A DNA stretch of 64,000 nt from Aptenodytes patagonicus (taxonomy: Eukaryota > Chordata > Aves > Sphenisciformes > Spheniscidae). A model generated the notes under the pieces. It saw only the letters and a program-made list of their open reading frames with translations, ran no database searches and was not told where the DNA came from. Positions within the stretch are counted from its first letter, which is position 1. Every line of letters starts with the position of its first letter. Position numbers and translations under genes: made by a program. Shown piece after piece: positions 1-13,800 of this stretch. The DNA lies in the NCBI RefSeq assembly GCF_965638725.1, contig NC_134952.1, forward strand, positions 61,792,065-61,856,064. Direction: 5' to 3'.

Positions 1-3000
1 AGAACACGTCAAGTTTCCCTGTCCCGTGCCAGCTTATTTTTCTTCCATTCCGTCCTGCCTGAGGAAGAAATGCAGAGGGCTTTTCTTTCTGATAGTACAG
101 ACTTTCAAACAAGAATTGCAAGAGAGGCAGCACTGTCTGCTGCTTAGGTACCAGATTGTAAATGTCACCTTTTCCAGCTCTCGCTGTTGGAGCCAAGTAC
201 AGCGAGGCCATCGGCATGCTGACAGTTCGGAACATCTCCTGCTTAGTTTCTGGCTGCAGAGAGCTGTTCAGGGTTTGAGGTCTGATTAAAGACTGAATAT
301 AATCATTGGGATAATGTTGCTGGGAAGTCATCTTTAGAGAAAGAAGGAAGCTTGTGTTCGGTGAGTTTGTAGGGGGTTTTCTGTTAATAAGTAGTTCTTA
401 GGAAGCCTAACCAAAGCAAAACCCAATTACCCATCTGTCTTTAGCAGAGTTTCTGGTGTCTAACAAGGTGTTAGCATAAATGTCTTTCAGTAGGGGCGGT
501 AGCCTCTTTTCCTACCCAATTCCCCCCCACTTCAAGCTCTTAAAATTTCAGAGCCTGTTGAGTTTGTTGGGAGATGCTGTCTGCATTAATGGTCTTTCTT
601 TAAGAAAGCAGGTTCAAAGTAGCAGCTGCTCAGAAGCTTAAACTGTTAGAAGCAATATCTGAGGGGAATTGAAGGGCGGGAAGCAGCTAAGAAAAAATGC
701 AATCCATCTCATAATTGTAGAAATGTTTGTTTAGCATGCATGTCTGTGGTTTTGGGTAGAGGTTATGTATGTATCCATCTCTTGACCCCAAAAGTATGAA
801 CCCAGCAGAATGGGACCAAATGTTATGTTGTTCACAAAAAAGGGGCAGTATGCAAATAAACATTAGCAATTGTATAAGGAGTTACTGTCTCATTCTGTGC
901 ATATAAGCATGTGGATAATGGTCAAGTTGAGACATATATGCATGTTCTACTGTGGCAGGAAATTCCTTTGCTCCCAATATTGTTCCCTCTGTGTATCTGC
1001 AGTCTTTATGGTGAGACTCTTGCCTGTGAATAAATGTCTCCGTTCAAATTACAAAAGCTGTGCTGATTTAAATAAAAGTGGCTTACTGTATTTGATTGCG
1101 GGTGGCTGCAGTGTGCATCACTATCAGTAGATAAGCTGGTAATAGCCATTTGTTTGTGGTGGCTTTTGCTTCTGTGATGGATATAGTTTTTCCTATGACT
1201 TGTTCTCATGAAAGCCAGATTGCCCTGTTCTTAACCTCTTATTCCAGCACCAAAGGAGCTGTTAAGGCTGTGACTCTGCATGTTGTCATTACAGTGCAGG
1301 TTTTGGCTTGTCTCTTGCTTTTGTACTCTCCTTGTCTTCCAGGTGAATCACCGCTGTTATCTGCTATCACACCCTATTTTTAAACCACAATGCTTTTCTG
1401 TTTCTAGGGCTGCTGGAATACTTGTGCTTCATAGGGTTGGAGTTTAAACTTGCTCATTCTGTGTCCTGTTTCAATTATTTTTTGTTTTGTTTTTTCTGTG
1501 TGAGTTTGCTTGTTTATCAAATGGTTATCTGTGTTGCCCTCATCAGATGCTTAGAATCATGAGTCGGATGACAAAACCATGAGGTTTCATAGATAAACAG
1601 TACAGCTATAATAGAAGCTGGGGCTGAAAGGATATTGGTGGGTCTTCTGGTGCCTCTTCCACCACAGGCATGATCAACTACAGTTTAAGTGCTCCTGATG
1701 GTTTGTTTAAAGAAGCTTTCCAATATCCGTAACTGAAGCTTGGAAGAACAGGTTGGACAATTATAAGGGTGGGTATTCTATTGCTTTTGAGTTTTAGAAG
1801 TAGGATTCATACTTTAGTGCTTTTCTTTGCCATAAATGTTAAAGGAATGAAACTAAATTACCAGGAAGTATCTTGTCTACAGTAGACAAGTGGGAAGAGG
1901 TGGAATGGTGGAAGGAAAACATTAGACTCTGGATCAGTGGTCAGAATCAGCATTGACAGGATTGCGTGTGTTTGAAGCCTTGATCTCATATAGTAGGTTT
2001 CAGTATAGCACTGAAAGTTGAAGCTCAAAGAAATTGTTCATCCTTCTCAGGAAACTGGCCATGATTTGGATTCAAGGAATGTCTCTTATTTGAGATGGCA
2101 CTTCTTAGCCTGTGCGTATGTCCCTCTAGAATCGTTCAAACTAATAATACTTTAAATTATGTCCTGAAGGGCTTCTGCACATTTGGAGCCTTTAAGTTTC
2201 CCCCAATTACACATATGCCTCCCCCACCTCCCGTGCAAAAACCCCACCATTGTAAACCAGAATACAATGTGGATGACCCCCTCTCTTTGTACAGTGTGTG
2301 TTTGTGGCACAGTGCTTTGGCTGGATAATTTATGTGAGCTAACTCTTAATGACTGAGTCCTGCTGCTGGAAGCCGTGGTGCCAGTTGGGTGGCAAGGCTT
2401 CCTGTGGGGCTTGATAAGCCTTGCTGAAAAGCAGTGATTTTCAGGGAGACAGCACATGTGTCAGAGGTACCAGGAGGGGCCTTAGGCAACTCCTGTGCCT
2501 TCACAGGGTTTGCCCCAGAGAGGAGTTACTGTGGGAGCAGGTAATGAAATGGAATAGAAGAGATTTGAGATGCAGGCAATGGTGGTTCACTCCAGAAAAG
2601 CTTAAGAATCTGACTTGGCCTCTCATACGTTCTCTAGGAGCATCTACTCATCAAACTTATTCATACAGCTCTGTGTTGATGCATATGAAATATTGCTTAT
2701 CCTTTTCTTCTCAACCTTGGTTCTCTATCCATTGATTGTTGGACTAATCTTCTGCAGCTCATTGCAACTGTACTGTGCACTGTCATTTGTTCTGTCTCCT
2801 TTCTGCTCTTCCTCCGCCACCTGGCTTTCTCTGCAAGGCACTGACAAGTTCTGCTGCAAAGCAAGGCAACTAAGTACAGCTCACCTTCTCTGACCCAGGT
2901 GTAGAAATTCTTGCATGCTGAGATGTTTTTTTCAGGCACAGCTTGCTGGGCAATTATTCAGATGAGTCATACATAGGTCTAATTTAATCTGCAGGGTTTT

Positions 3001-3494
3001 TTTGAGTTTGTCAGCACTGTTGGGTCACAAGCTCCACTTGTCTACTTGTTTCTGATGTAGGATTTAATGTTTCATTTTTAGGACACTTGCAGGTCTTGGA
3101 CTCCTCAGACATGGACTGTGGGACCCAAATGAGCATATTTGTGGGTTTTGGTACTTTGAGTTTTGGCTCTTTCTTTCAGAAGGACCTTGCATTTTCCTGA
3201 AAACAGTTAACACAAGCCTGAGGATCTTCTGTTCCACATCTCCTAAAGGGAAAGCAGATGCAGAAATATGTAGTGTCACTGCACCGACTTTGTCTGCTTT
3301 ATCTTTGTCCTGGTAGTTTAGAAACCATTTAGCTAGCTGGCTTCTGATGTAGTGGAAGAACTACATGCTCTTTTTGTTCTCTGCTCTTGAAATCCTTAGC
3401 TATTACAATAAATTTTCAATTCATCTGTAGTTTTTCTTTCCAGTGCCTTAAGTCATCCTAAACTTTCTTTAATCTGACCTGCATGACTCTGTCT
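1..3494. other. Non-coding stretch, nothing recognised
   Basis: No exon-like block with matching splice sites and no clear repeat. Frames are closed at the density expected by chance; the longest open stretches are about 100 codons and have no family resemblance. Confidence 0.6.
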
Positions 3495-4052
3495 TGTGTG
3501 GCTCTGAGGGCAGCTGACCCTGGCTAGCAACTAATCACCCACCAGCTGATGGCTCAGGCCCACCCAGTGGAATGAGGGAGAGAATCAGAAAAGTAAAAGC
3601 AAGAAAAACTCGTGGGTCAAGATCAAGACGGTTTAAATGAAGGATGGGGTGTGGGGGTGAGGACAACAAGTGATGCAGAGGCAAGAACTCGCCACCTTCC
3701 ACAAGCAGTGGGTTGCCCAGCCAGTCTCTGAGCAACAACTACTTTGGAAAATACTATCCCCCAGGTTTTTTTGTCAAGCATGATGTTATGTGGTGTGGAA
3801 TATCCCTTTGATCAATTTGGGTCAGCTGTCCTGTCTGTGACCCCTCCCAATCTTTTGCCTGCCTTTAGTCTACTTCCTGGCAGAGAGGGGAAGAGTCGAG
3901 TGAGAAACAGAGAAGGCCTTGTTGCTGTGCCGGCACTGTTAAGCAGTAGCTAAAATATTGGTGTTATCAACACTGTTTTGGTCACAAATCCAAAACACAG
4001 TACCATATGGGCTGCTGTGAAGAAAATTAACTCCATCCCAACCAGACCAAGT
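3495..4052 (-). mobile_element. Older, diverged LTR of the ERVL-type family, reverse orientation
   Basis: The order of recognisable blocks matches the other two LTRs read in reverse: GGCTAGCAACTAA, GGAATGAGGGAGAGAATCAG, AAGTGATGCA, CCCAGCCAGTCTCTGAGCA, CCCTTTGATCAATTTGGGTC, ATTGGTGTTATCAACACTG and GAAAATTAACTCCATCCC. It is clearly more diverged than the others, no target-site duplication is visible, and both ends are approximate. Confidence 0.75.
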
Positions 4053-4288
4053 ATACTCTTCCATGACAGTAGTCTCTGCAACAAGTTAAACTGTTTTAGT
4101 TGCCTCCTATTTTATTTTATAGCCTACTAACTGCTACTTTTAAAGTTCTCTTTAAGTTTATATCATGTAACAACATGTTAGTTCTTCCTCAGAGTATTGA
4201 AGTAGAAATATTAATTATATGTATATGATAGGTTAATTATCTTAATTATGGCTTCCTTAGGTATTGTAGTTGCTTCAAATGTGGGTAT

Positions 4289-4293
4289 ATTAG
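4289..4293. repeat. Target-site duplication of solo LTR, left copy
   Basis: ATTAG directly before the LTR terminus TGTCC; the identical right copy is at 4826-4830. Confidence 0.85.
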
Positions 4294-4825
4294 TGTCCTG
4301 GTTTCAGCAGGGATAGAGTTAATTTCCTTTCTAGTAGCTGGTACAGTGTTTTGGATTTAGGGTGAGAACAAAGTTGATAACGCACCGATGTTTTAGTTGT
4401 TGCCAGGTAATGCTTACACTAGCCAAGGACTTTTCAGCTTCCCATGCTCTACCGACTGAGAAGGCTGGAGGTGCACAAGAAGCTGGGAGGGGGCACAGCC
4501 AAACTGGCCAAAGGGACATTCCATACCATGTGACGTCATGCTCAGTACATAAACTGGGGAAAGCTGGCTGGGGGGGGCCGCTGCTCGGGGACTGGCTGGG
4601 CATCGGTCGGCGGGTGGTGAGCAATTGTACTGTGCATCACTTGCTTTGTGTATTATTATTATCATATTATTATTATCATATTATTTCAATTATTAAACTG
4701 TTTTTATCTCAACCCACAAGTTTTTCTCGCTTGTGCTCTTCCAATTCTCTCCCCCATCCCACCGGGGGGGGAGTGAGTGAGCGGCTGTGTGGTGCTTAGT
4801 TGCTGACTGAGATTAAACCACGACA
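4294..4825 (+). mobile_element. Solo LTR, avian ERVL-type endogenous retrovirus
   Basis: A 532-base LTR beginning TGTCCTGGTTTCAGCAGGG and ending GGTTTAA-like reverse sequence (TTAAACCACGACA). It is flanked by perfect 5-base target-site duplications ATTAG (4289-4293 and 4826-4830), the duplication size of ERVL-type integrases. It includes an A/T triplet repeat (about 4648-4685) and an ATTAAA poly(A)-like signal at 4692. No internal retroviral genes remain, so this is the product of LTR-LTR recombination. An ORF of 145 codons inside it is not a gene. Confidence 0.9.
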
Positions 4826-4830
4826 ATTAG
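4826..4830. repeat. Target-site duplication of solo LTR, right copy
   Basis: ATTAG directly after the LTR terminus CGACA, matching 4289-4293. Confidence 0.85.
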
Positions 4831-7800
4831 ATAAAAACTTGACAGTCCAAAGAACAGCAAAAATAACTTTGCTTTGGGAACAAAAAAAGTTTGAGGTTTT
4901 TTTTGCTCAAGGTCATTCTGACAAAGCTAGATTACTTCAATTTTAAGGCTTCTATATTTTTTCTTAAAAACAAAAAAAGTAAACTGAATTTTATTTTTTA
5001 AGCTGTTTTGTAGGGCGAAAGCATTAAAAAAAATTTCGATATCTGAACTACTCACTTCAACTTAACCAACTTCACTTACTCTGCTTGTAATGCATATAAC
5101 TTTGAGATGTGGCTGCAGGATATTTTGGTCAACTTAAGTAACTATCTCCTAGTCTCAAGTCTGACAAGGAGGCTGTGACACTGAGAAAGCCAGGAACCTT
5201 CAGACTTGGTTCCTGATCAATGTTGTCACCTCATCTTGGAAGGCCGGATGAGAGCTGTCCCTCCTTGGAATAGACATTCCTAGCTTTTGGGGACCCCTTG
5301 GTTCTCAGCTACCCTTTTTCTGTGGGAGAGCATGTGGGCCCTATTTTGTGGCTCAGCCATCTCACAGTGCTTATGAGGTGGTTTGTGAGAGCTACTGGTT
5401 TCAGTTCCTGTGTTATGAAGCAGATCACATCACACCCAGGTAGTTTAATTTGGGCAGTGAATTAAAAACTCTGGATGGAGTTAGATTGTGTACACAAATA
5501 CGGGCAGTATCAAGGCAACCCGGGTGACATGAAGTTTGGTTTTCCCAAAAGAAAGAGGGGAACAGTACAAGGTCCTGAAGCCTAATGCTTAAGATGTAAT
5601 CTCTGCTTGATTGGTAAGTGGCAAAAGGGATGTCAGAGCCCTGGGAGCCCCTCACTGATGGGGAGATGCTATAGAGTTGGGGAGTGGGTGGCCAGACCTC
5701 TTGTGATGGAAAGAGCAACTTCCTTGGGGGAGGGTTTGTACAGGGTTTGCTGCAATCCAGAAACCCACTAGAGTGACCAGAATCAAACCTGCAAAAGGGG
5801 AGAAGTCTCTTAGGAGAGACTTGTTTATAAAATCTGTTTTATTTCTGTTGTGTTTTGCATAGGCACTTTGCTTTTCCTGCTTAAAAAGTTAATTTAGGTT
5901 CTAGTAAAACTTGTCTTTTTGAGTTGAAAAATCTCTTAAATGTCTGCAGAGCTTGCTACTCAAGAGATGTCTAGGCAGGTGCAGCTAGGGAGGCCATCTC
6001 ACCAGATGAGACCTGTTACAGATGGCAGCAGACAGTGTGCAGGCAGGCTGCTTGGCAGCCCCAGCTAGCCTGGGGTGCATAGACGCTGGCTTCTTGGGAA
6101 CCTGCTGGCAAGGAACGGTGCATTGTGATGGCTTTCCCTTCTGCTGTTGTACGGGAGAGTAGGACTTGACTTTCTTCCCAATTAGAAGCTAGGCAGTATT
6201 AGTGGATTAACAGACTAGGGGCTTTTGCTTAATTCTTGGATCAGAGGCTTTAGCCAGTAAGCAATACCGCCATGCCTGTCCTAGCTGTCCAGATGGCTAG
6301 GACTGCTCACAGAGCCAAGGTCAGTGTTTTTGCTGCCTTCTCAAAACACCAGCTGTGTGCAGTGAGACTGAGGAAGTTGGGTTAGTATGGATCTTTATCT
6401 GGCTGTCTTCTGGTCAGTGGTGTTGGCTGTGTCGTTGATCACCTCGCTCATGAGGGTTCCCTGGTGCCTAGAAGACCTGAGTTCAAACTCCAGCCTTTCT
6501 CTCAGTAGGGGTGTAAATATCATCTCCCTTTCATTAATATGTGGTGGCATGGAACTATTGAGGGTAAATACAGAGGAAGTGTGATTGCAGAAGACTTTCC
6601 CATTAGAAACCAGGCTGTGGTATGTTTTTATTCCAATACCAAATAAGATGGGTATGATACCAGTCTGGTACGGATCCAGAACCAGATCTGCTACTTCACT
6701 TGTAGTTCAAAAGAAAAATGAAAATACTAGAAGTGGATATAATCTGATGACAGGTCATTTTGGGAGTAATGCCATGGGAGATACTGTAAGGATATACTTG
6801 TTGCTTGTTTTTTCTCTTTTCCTCTACAGCTTTGTAATGCAGTCATCTAAGTGCAAGTTGGGTAGACCAGAACAGTTGTACTTTACAGTGATCCAGGTTT
6901 AACTAATGTGGTACCTTGTCTATTAGTGGCCAATGCCAGTTGTGCAGGAGGTTGTCCTTGGGAGATTCTTGTTTTTATGACACATTTGCTGATTGCTTTG
7001 CAACATGCTAAGTGAGGACTTCTGCAGTTTTACCACAGCTGGAGACAAAGTCCCTCCAGTTACAAGTAAGAGTGATGTCAGCCCAGAACTGGCCTGTTAT
7101 TTAAAGCCGGATAGTCAACTGCTTTATATTTTTCATAAATACTACAAAGCTGTTTGTCACATTTATATCCTGCAGCAAGGTAGTAATTGTATAATGTGTA
7201 AAAACCCGCTGTAAACTCATTACTTTTAATTTCACTAAATGACTAGCATTTGCATTGTCCCAAGTGCTGGAAATTAAACCTGGTCTGTAGATGGTTAAGT
7301 CATGTCTCTCAGTAGGATGTGGAGACAAAGCAGTGTGTTTCGTGTTTTAGATAAAGGCACTTTATAATTTCATGTTGTAAACACCTATATTCAGTTGCTT
7401 GTTTTCCAGTTTTGGATGTGATTTATTTCCATGTCTGCTCTTAATACCAGTAATATGTTTGAGGTAAACTCAGTCTAAACAGTTCAGCAACTTAAAGCCA
7501 GAGAGAGTGATTCTGTTGTACTGCAGCTCTGTAATCACCCTCTAGAAAGATTAAAGGTCATAAAAGAGCAGGCAAGCTGTTTTCCCCTTTTTCACACAGG
7601 TAGTGTTACAGTGAGAGTTCATATTGGCTCTGTTCATTTTGGGGCACGAGAGTTAAAAATGAGAATGATAGTAATAATCCTTAGTGATAATCCTTTGGTC
7701 ATTACTAGCTCTTCTGAGTGATGCTAGAAATGAGATTGTTAGGCTGTGTATGTGGTTGACAGTGTTTCCATGCTGACCTTGTTCTGAGACTCTGACATCT

Positions 7801-10800
7801 GGGTGGAAATCCCAGCCCTATTCTGGGCAAGGCAAGTCTGTGGCTGCACGTACTGCAGGAGGTTGAAGCAGCCTCTTCAGTGGTCTGGGGAAAGGCCAGA
7901 TGCTGTACAGTCTTGTCTAGATCAGCGCAGTTTCTGACCTAGTGGAGTTAGCATGGATTTCCCCCAATTCCTCTCCAGTGTGATATCTCTGCTTGTGTGT
8001 CATGCTATCTTAAGGAGAAAAATCTGAGAGGAGGTACTTCTCAAGAAAAAAAGGAAAGGGTGAGGCTTGTTCTGACTACAGGTGCTTAGAAATGTTGGCA
8101 GAGATATCAGATAATACAGACTGATTAAAACTATCATGCTGCATGGTCCCCTGCTGTTTTGGAGACATGTTTGGTTGCTTGCCACATTGCTAGGTGGACT
8201 GCTGAGGTTTTCAGGCCTCTGGTTTTTCATCCTGTTCCCTCTTGAGGTTTAGCTAAGAACCTGACAGAAATTTTGATGCCTGTCCCACTTCTGCTCCTGT
8301 GTTTATTGCCGTGTGCTGATGGTCTCTGATTTGCCAGCTACCTTATATGCACAGAAATAGCGTCTTGAGAACCAGCTCAAGTTTTAATATAGTAACTCTC
8401 CCTCCTAGCTGCCCTCACAAGTCTCAGTCTTCAGGAGGGGAAGCTTCCGTTCTCCCCTTCTTCCTGCTCCCGTTTGAAGGAGTTATCTTTGAATGTTTGG
8501 GTGAATATGACATGACCTTATCAAGTGGTAATGGAAGAATGAGTAAAATCAAATTCTGTTCTGCTGACACTTACTTTGGGGAGAACATAGGAGATAATCT
8601 ATTTCTAAAGAGAGATTCCAGAGTATGAACTTCCCCAGGCTGGTGTGAAGAACTTCCGTAATTTTTGTTTTGAATACATCTTCTGTCAGTACTCCTTTAA
8701 TAATCAGTTAACCTGCAGTGGTGCTACATATCTGCTTCTCTTCTTGTTTGGGTCGAGCCACTGTGGTGTGTTTTAAGACGGTTTGGTTTAGGTACCAGTA
8801 GCTACCTAGAGAAAGTTCTGCACGCACATGGGTACATGCTCTGTCTGTATGGCCACTGTCTCATGTCTGGAAAAGTCTTCATGGGGTGGAGGGGTTTGCC
8901 TCCAGCACTGTCTGTTGTTTCTTTCCTTTGTTCTCCTTTGTCAGGAAGACTCAAAAGTTGATTTAGCTTTTCAGCCAGTTTTGCAGCATTCTTGCTGTGA
9001 AAAACTACTGCAAAAGATGGCCATGGACAACCCTAGTTGCTACATAAGGGTGTGGAAGGAATGGCTGGTGGTAGCCCATGTGCTAGAGGCAGGGGTGGCT
9101 CTTGGAGGAAACAGGAAGAGCATGGCTGGTGTGGCAGTAGAGAATTTGAGCAAGGAAACTGCCTTACGTCTATTGTGTTGGGAAGGAAAAAGTTAATAAA
9201 TTCATTTAGGTACAGATGACACTGACAATATGCCTAAACTGTTTTTTTGCTCATGTGAAAGCATCTCTACCTTATACATAAGATGCTCAGACCAAGGAGG
9301 AAGAACAGTTCTTCCTACTATAAGCTGTGGCTGGGCAACAGTAAGTGCGAGCTGTGTCAGTAGCAAATGTGGCCTCTCTTAATCCTTTGCAGAGCTATTG
9401 TGTGGGTTCAGGGTTTAAATACCCAGCTAGAGTGGCTGAGGTATTTCCAGCACAGGTGGAAGCCATAAAGAATAAGCAAAGCTTGCCTGTGTTCCCATGC
9501 TAGGCCTCACCACTTCTGGTTTCTGTTATGCATTGGGGAGAGCTAGGTCGTTAAACATGTATGTAGTAGAAGCAGGACTGCAGGGTAAAGAAGGGGATGT
9601 GGGTACTGCGCTTGCTCTTGCTGGGTTTCCCTGTCCTTTCTCCCGTCCTGCAGAGCTGGGAAGTAGTTCGCTAATGCTTGGCACGTGCTCAGCAGTGACA
9701 GACCTGGGTAATGTTTGTAAGCTGTCACAAAAAGGGGCTCAGAGTTGAAACTGTCCCTGTTAAATTGTGGGTATTGTGGACAGTGATATGGGAGCGCAGT
9801 AGTGGAGCACTAAGTAGATTTATCCCAGGAAGCAGAGCATGCAAATGAGAGGGAAAAACAGCTTTAAAAACCTTACTTTATTGATAGGATGTAACAGCTG
9901 AATATGAATTGCCTAGCTATCTGCAGTATAAATCTGTAAACTCCAGACAGATCATCTCCCTGTTCCAAGTGTTCAATACCAGTACACAGCGGTCCTTGGA
10001 AGAGACTGACAGTCAGAGCCACTTCCAGACAGACCAGTTCAGGTGTTGGGGTTATATGCTCTAGCAACAGTAAGCCCTGATGTTTTCCCAGCTGGAGCCA
10101 AGTGGCTTCTTCATGACAGATTTGCATTGTTTGGCTTGGCTTTCTTGAAAGAGAATGAAGAACTGAAAAGAAATGAAATACCCTTTGTTATTAAGTATGC
10201 ATAGATATATTATATATCATGCCTTAGTAACATGCCATTGCAAGCAGCAAACTGATTCTGGTTTTCCTTTTCGTATAGAAGTTGATTGAAGTTTTAGGCA
10301 GTCAGAATCTAGGTCCTAGTGAAGCACTTTTCAACCAAAGCATATTTTGATCTTCCATTTCATTTTCAGCAGGCTTTTTCTTGACCCCTGTCTTAGACGT
10401 ATGTTCAAGCAGTAGCAGTTAGTCCTCTCCGTCATGGAGGTGCAACTGAATGTAGCTGGTGATCAAGCTGTCATTTTAAAACCTGCAATCTACAGAGGAA
10501 AGAATTGTGGTTGTTACCAGAAGTGGAGGTAGGGGGAATGGTCAAGGAAGACTGGTCTTCAAGACAGAAGGGTGGAGACCTTTATCTGGACTATAAAACT
10601 ATGTAACATATGCTATTCCAGTCATGGGTTATGGTTAGAACAAAGCAGGCTGCTTTACTTAACGGTTAGGAATATCTAATGAAGACGTAGTAGCTTAAAT
10701 GATATAAATGGGTCTTCACTCCTCACACAATTAAGTTTTCCATGTTATTGGCAAACATTACACTTGGAGTAGAGTAACATGAGCTTACATTTTCTCAAAC

Positions 10801-13800
10801 AGATTATATTTAGATTTTTGTCAGGCCTTGGTAGAGTGTGTGGGAGAATTCTGCCGGTTAGGTTTTTATCTTAAATCTTGTGGCTAGTGACAGACTGCCT
10901 CTTGCTGTTACAACAGCAGCTCCACCTCTTTCCAAAATTAATTAGGAGAGGTTACATACAATTTAGGTAAACTAGTCCTGGGGCTATTTGTGAGGATGAC
11001 CACAAAGATACAGGACATGGAGGGGAGAGGGAGGGAAGAAAAGATTCATGGTTAACAGGTTTCTTAGGTTCTCTTCTGATTTTTTTGATGTATTTTACTT
11101 CAGAGTAGGGGAAGGGGTTAATAGTGAACTACTGGTAATGCTGTGAAGGTGCCACACCCCAGTGTTACAGGAAGGATCACTGGGGATGCTGGAAAAGGGG
11201 GTGACCTTTGAATTGCTTTTGTTCAACACTGTACAGCTTAGCTGAGTCATGTTGACTGCATGCTTGTTTCTATCCTATCACAGCACAAAGCAAGATATAT
11301 TAGCTTAACATGTTGTTATAAATCAACTGGAAGTAAGTTCAGGTTACCCTGCAATTGGCAGTTGACTAGTTAATACAGTTTAGCAGATAATTAGTAGCTA
11401 GCTAACATGTGGTGACTTGACTGTTAGCAGTCATCTCTCCTTAGCCTCAGCTCCTTACAGGACCACCTCATAACACTTGTCCCTAGTGATCCTAACTGCC
11501 AACATGCAGGTTAAAGATGGGTAGTTTTCAAGGCAAGCTTGTGTATTCAAACATAGGACTCTCAAAGGTGCAGGCATAGAGCTAGCTGTTTCTTTCAAAA
11601 ATCATTGGAGCTGTTTGTGTAGATAAATAGAAATGTGTACTTAAATGTCTACCAGGTGAAAGCTTTTGGTTTTGGTGCAAATTTAAGCCTGAATGACTTT
11701 AGCAGTGTCCCCCACAGGTTGCTCTCAATGTAAGGATCCTGGATTATTTAAGGTATAAACAGCACTTTCCTACCTGATCATGTCTGGGAATTAATTTACC
11801 TCCAGCAGTGCTGAACTTTCAGGAAGAATACTTGAAGTTTGTTATACCACCAGTGTAATGGAGATCCCTGTCCCTGCACTTGAAAGAGCAGTGTCCCCTT
11901 GGGTTTGATTCAGTTGTCATCATATTGGCTTCTAACACTGAGACACCTTGGGGTATCTGAGATGTCCTCTTGGGTCTGGCATGTAGGACTTGGGCAGACC
12001 CTCACCCTTCCTGAGTGGCAGTTGAAGTCTGTGCATGATACAGATTTCAGCACAGGCATAGAGCTGCCTGCTGTTGGCTGCTTTGTCTTGAAGAAAGAGG
12101 TAGAAGAGCCAGTCCAGCAGCACCTGACTGCTAGGCTAAGGGGCCGGGGGGAGTTGATACTTGTGAGTGTCAACTACTAGTAGTTTTACCATGAGTGTGT
12201 CAATGTTTGAAGTATGGCTAATAGTAAGAGAGCTCCTCCCTCCCTCTGTGGCCAGAGATGTTGGAAATGTCAGTTGTCCTTTTCAAATGGATTAGCACTC
12301 ATTCTGGTCTTGCTGGTGGCAGAGACAACTTGAGTTAAGATATCTTTGAAGAGTTGCAATTTTTTTATTGAAGACTTTTAGTTGAAGACGCTTCTTTCTC
12401 CAAAACGCACGTCTTGCTGACTCCTGTGGGAATGTCATGTATGGCTGAACATCTTGAATACGTGTTCCTCATCTCCAGCATAAGATTTAGGGTTGCCAAG
12501 CACTTCCCAAGGGTTTGGCCTGGGGAAGTTCTTGAGTATTTGAACTAAAACACTGCTTACAATGGATAAGCACTAGTCCATGCAAAGTCAACTGCCAAAC
12601 CCTTGTAGAGTCACCATCATTGCGAAGTGTTTGTTTTGTGGACTATGTCAGTGTGAGTGAGTCTTACTGACTTCCTGAATTAAAAATCATGCAAACTTCT
12701 AGACTTTTGTATTCTGCTAGTGCTAACACCTGTGTTAGATGAGCTTTGGATCAAGCACAGAGGGCATTTGCATGCCTCAAGTTGTAACAATATTACTATC
12801 TTTACTAGGCATCATTCAGAGTGGAGGGAAAGAGATTTCCTGTTTATATTAGCAACTAAGTCATACAGTCATGAATGCTCTTGGCTAGAACATGTGTCTT
12901 GCAACACTTGTTCTTACAAAGCATTTCTTCTAGGATGGGTGCAAGACCAGTTTTTAATGAATATTATGCACTGACCCTGACAAATCCTTTATGTTCACCT
13001 TCATACCTAACTCGGTGTGTAAAAGCTTTTGAGAGAGGGCTTCACAGATGTACCTGTTGATCAGCTGACTGTGAGGCCATGTGATGGCCTGAGCTCACCT
13101 TGCAGCAAAATTGACTTGTTCTGTGTGCCGTCCTACAGGGAAGCCAGCCTTTTGGAGAAGCAGCCTACAGATGAAGGGTGAAAAGTCACCATTTGTGCAT
13201 GTTTTCCTCTCCCGAAAAGTGCTGTAGTTAGTCTGGTAAAGCTCAGAGCACTTCTGTCTGTGGCCCAGCAATGAAGATGGCTGGATAAGCTGAGATGGGT
13301 TTATATAGAGTGATTTCTTCATGCCTGTGGCTTCAAGCTATCAGTTGTGTGCTGAAAGATAGTTTACATAATTAGAAACCACGCAGTCAGTTTTCTTTAA
13401 ACATCATGCATCCATTTCTGTTCTCTTCCAAATGTAGTTCTTTTCCCCTGCTTCCTCCACTCAAGTCCAGAGAGTTTGGGGGGAAAAAGGACTAGTCAGG
13501 GAGCTGACTACTTAAGGATGAGCTACCATCCAGGAGGACCAGGAAGATACTCTTCTCCCTCTAATCCCCTGAAACCGGCCAAGGAGTGTTTTCCCCCTGC
13601 TGTTGAAGACACTTGTGTTTCAGAATGTGAGTAATGCCATGCAAAAGAGCACTTAAAGTGTCATAAACAAAATGATTGCATCAGGTGCAACGTCAAAGTA
13701 TGGCTGTTTCCAGGAAAAATGCATGGCTTGCCATGTAGTTCGTGGCTGTTATTCCACTGGGTGGCTTGATGTTTACAACACTGCAGCTGGTTCTAATTCC

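Noticed and set aside
1590..1680. Possible old reverse CR1 fragment (GGGCTGAAAGGATATTGGTG, GGTCTTCTGGTGCC)
   Set aside because: Similarity to the CR1 3' end is too weak to support without an alignment.
4362..4799. 145-codon open frame
   Set aside because: Lies wholly inside the solo LTR, which is non-coding.
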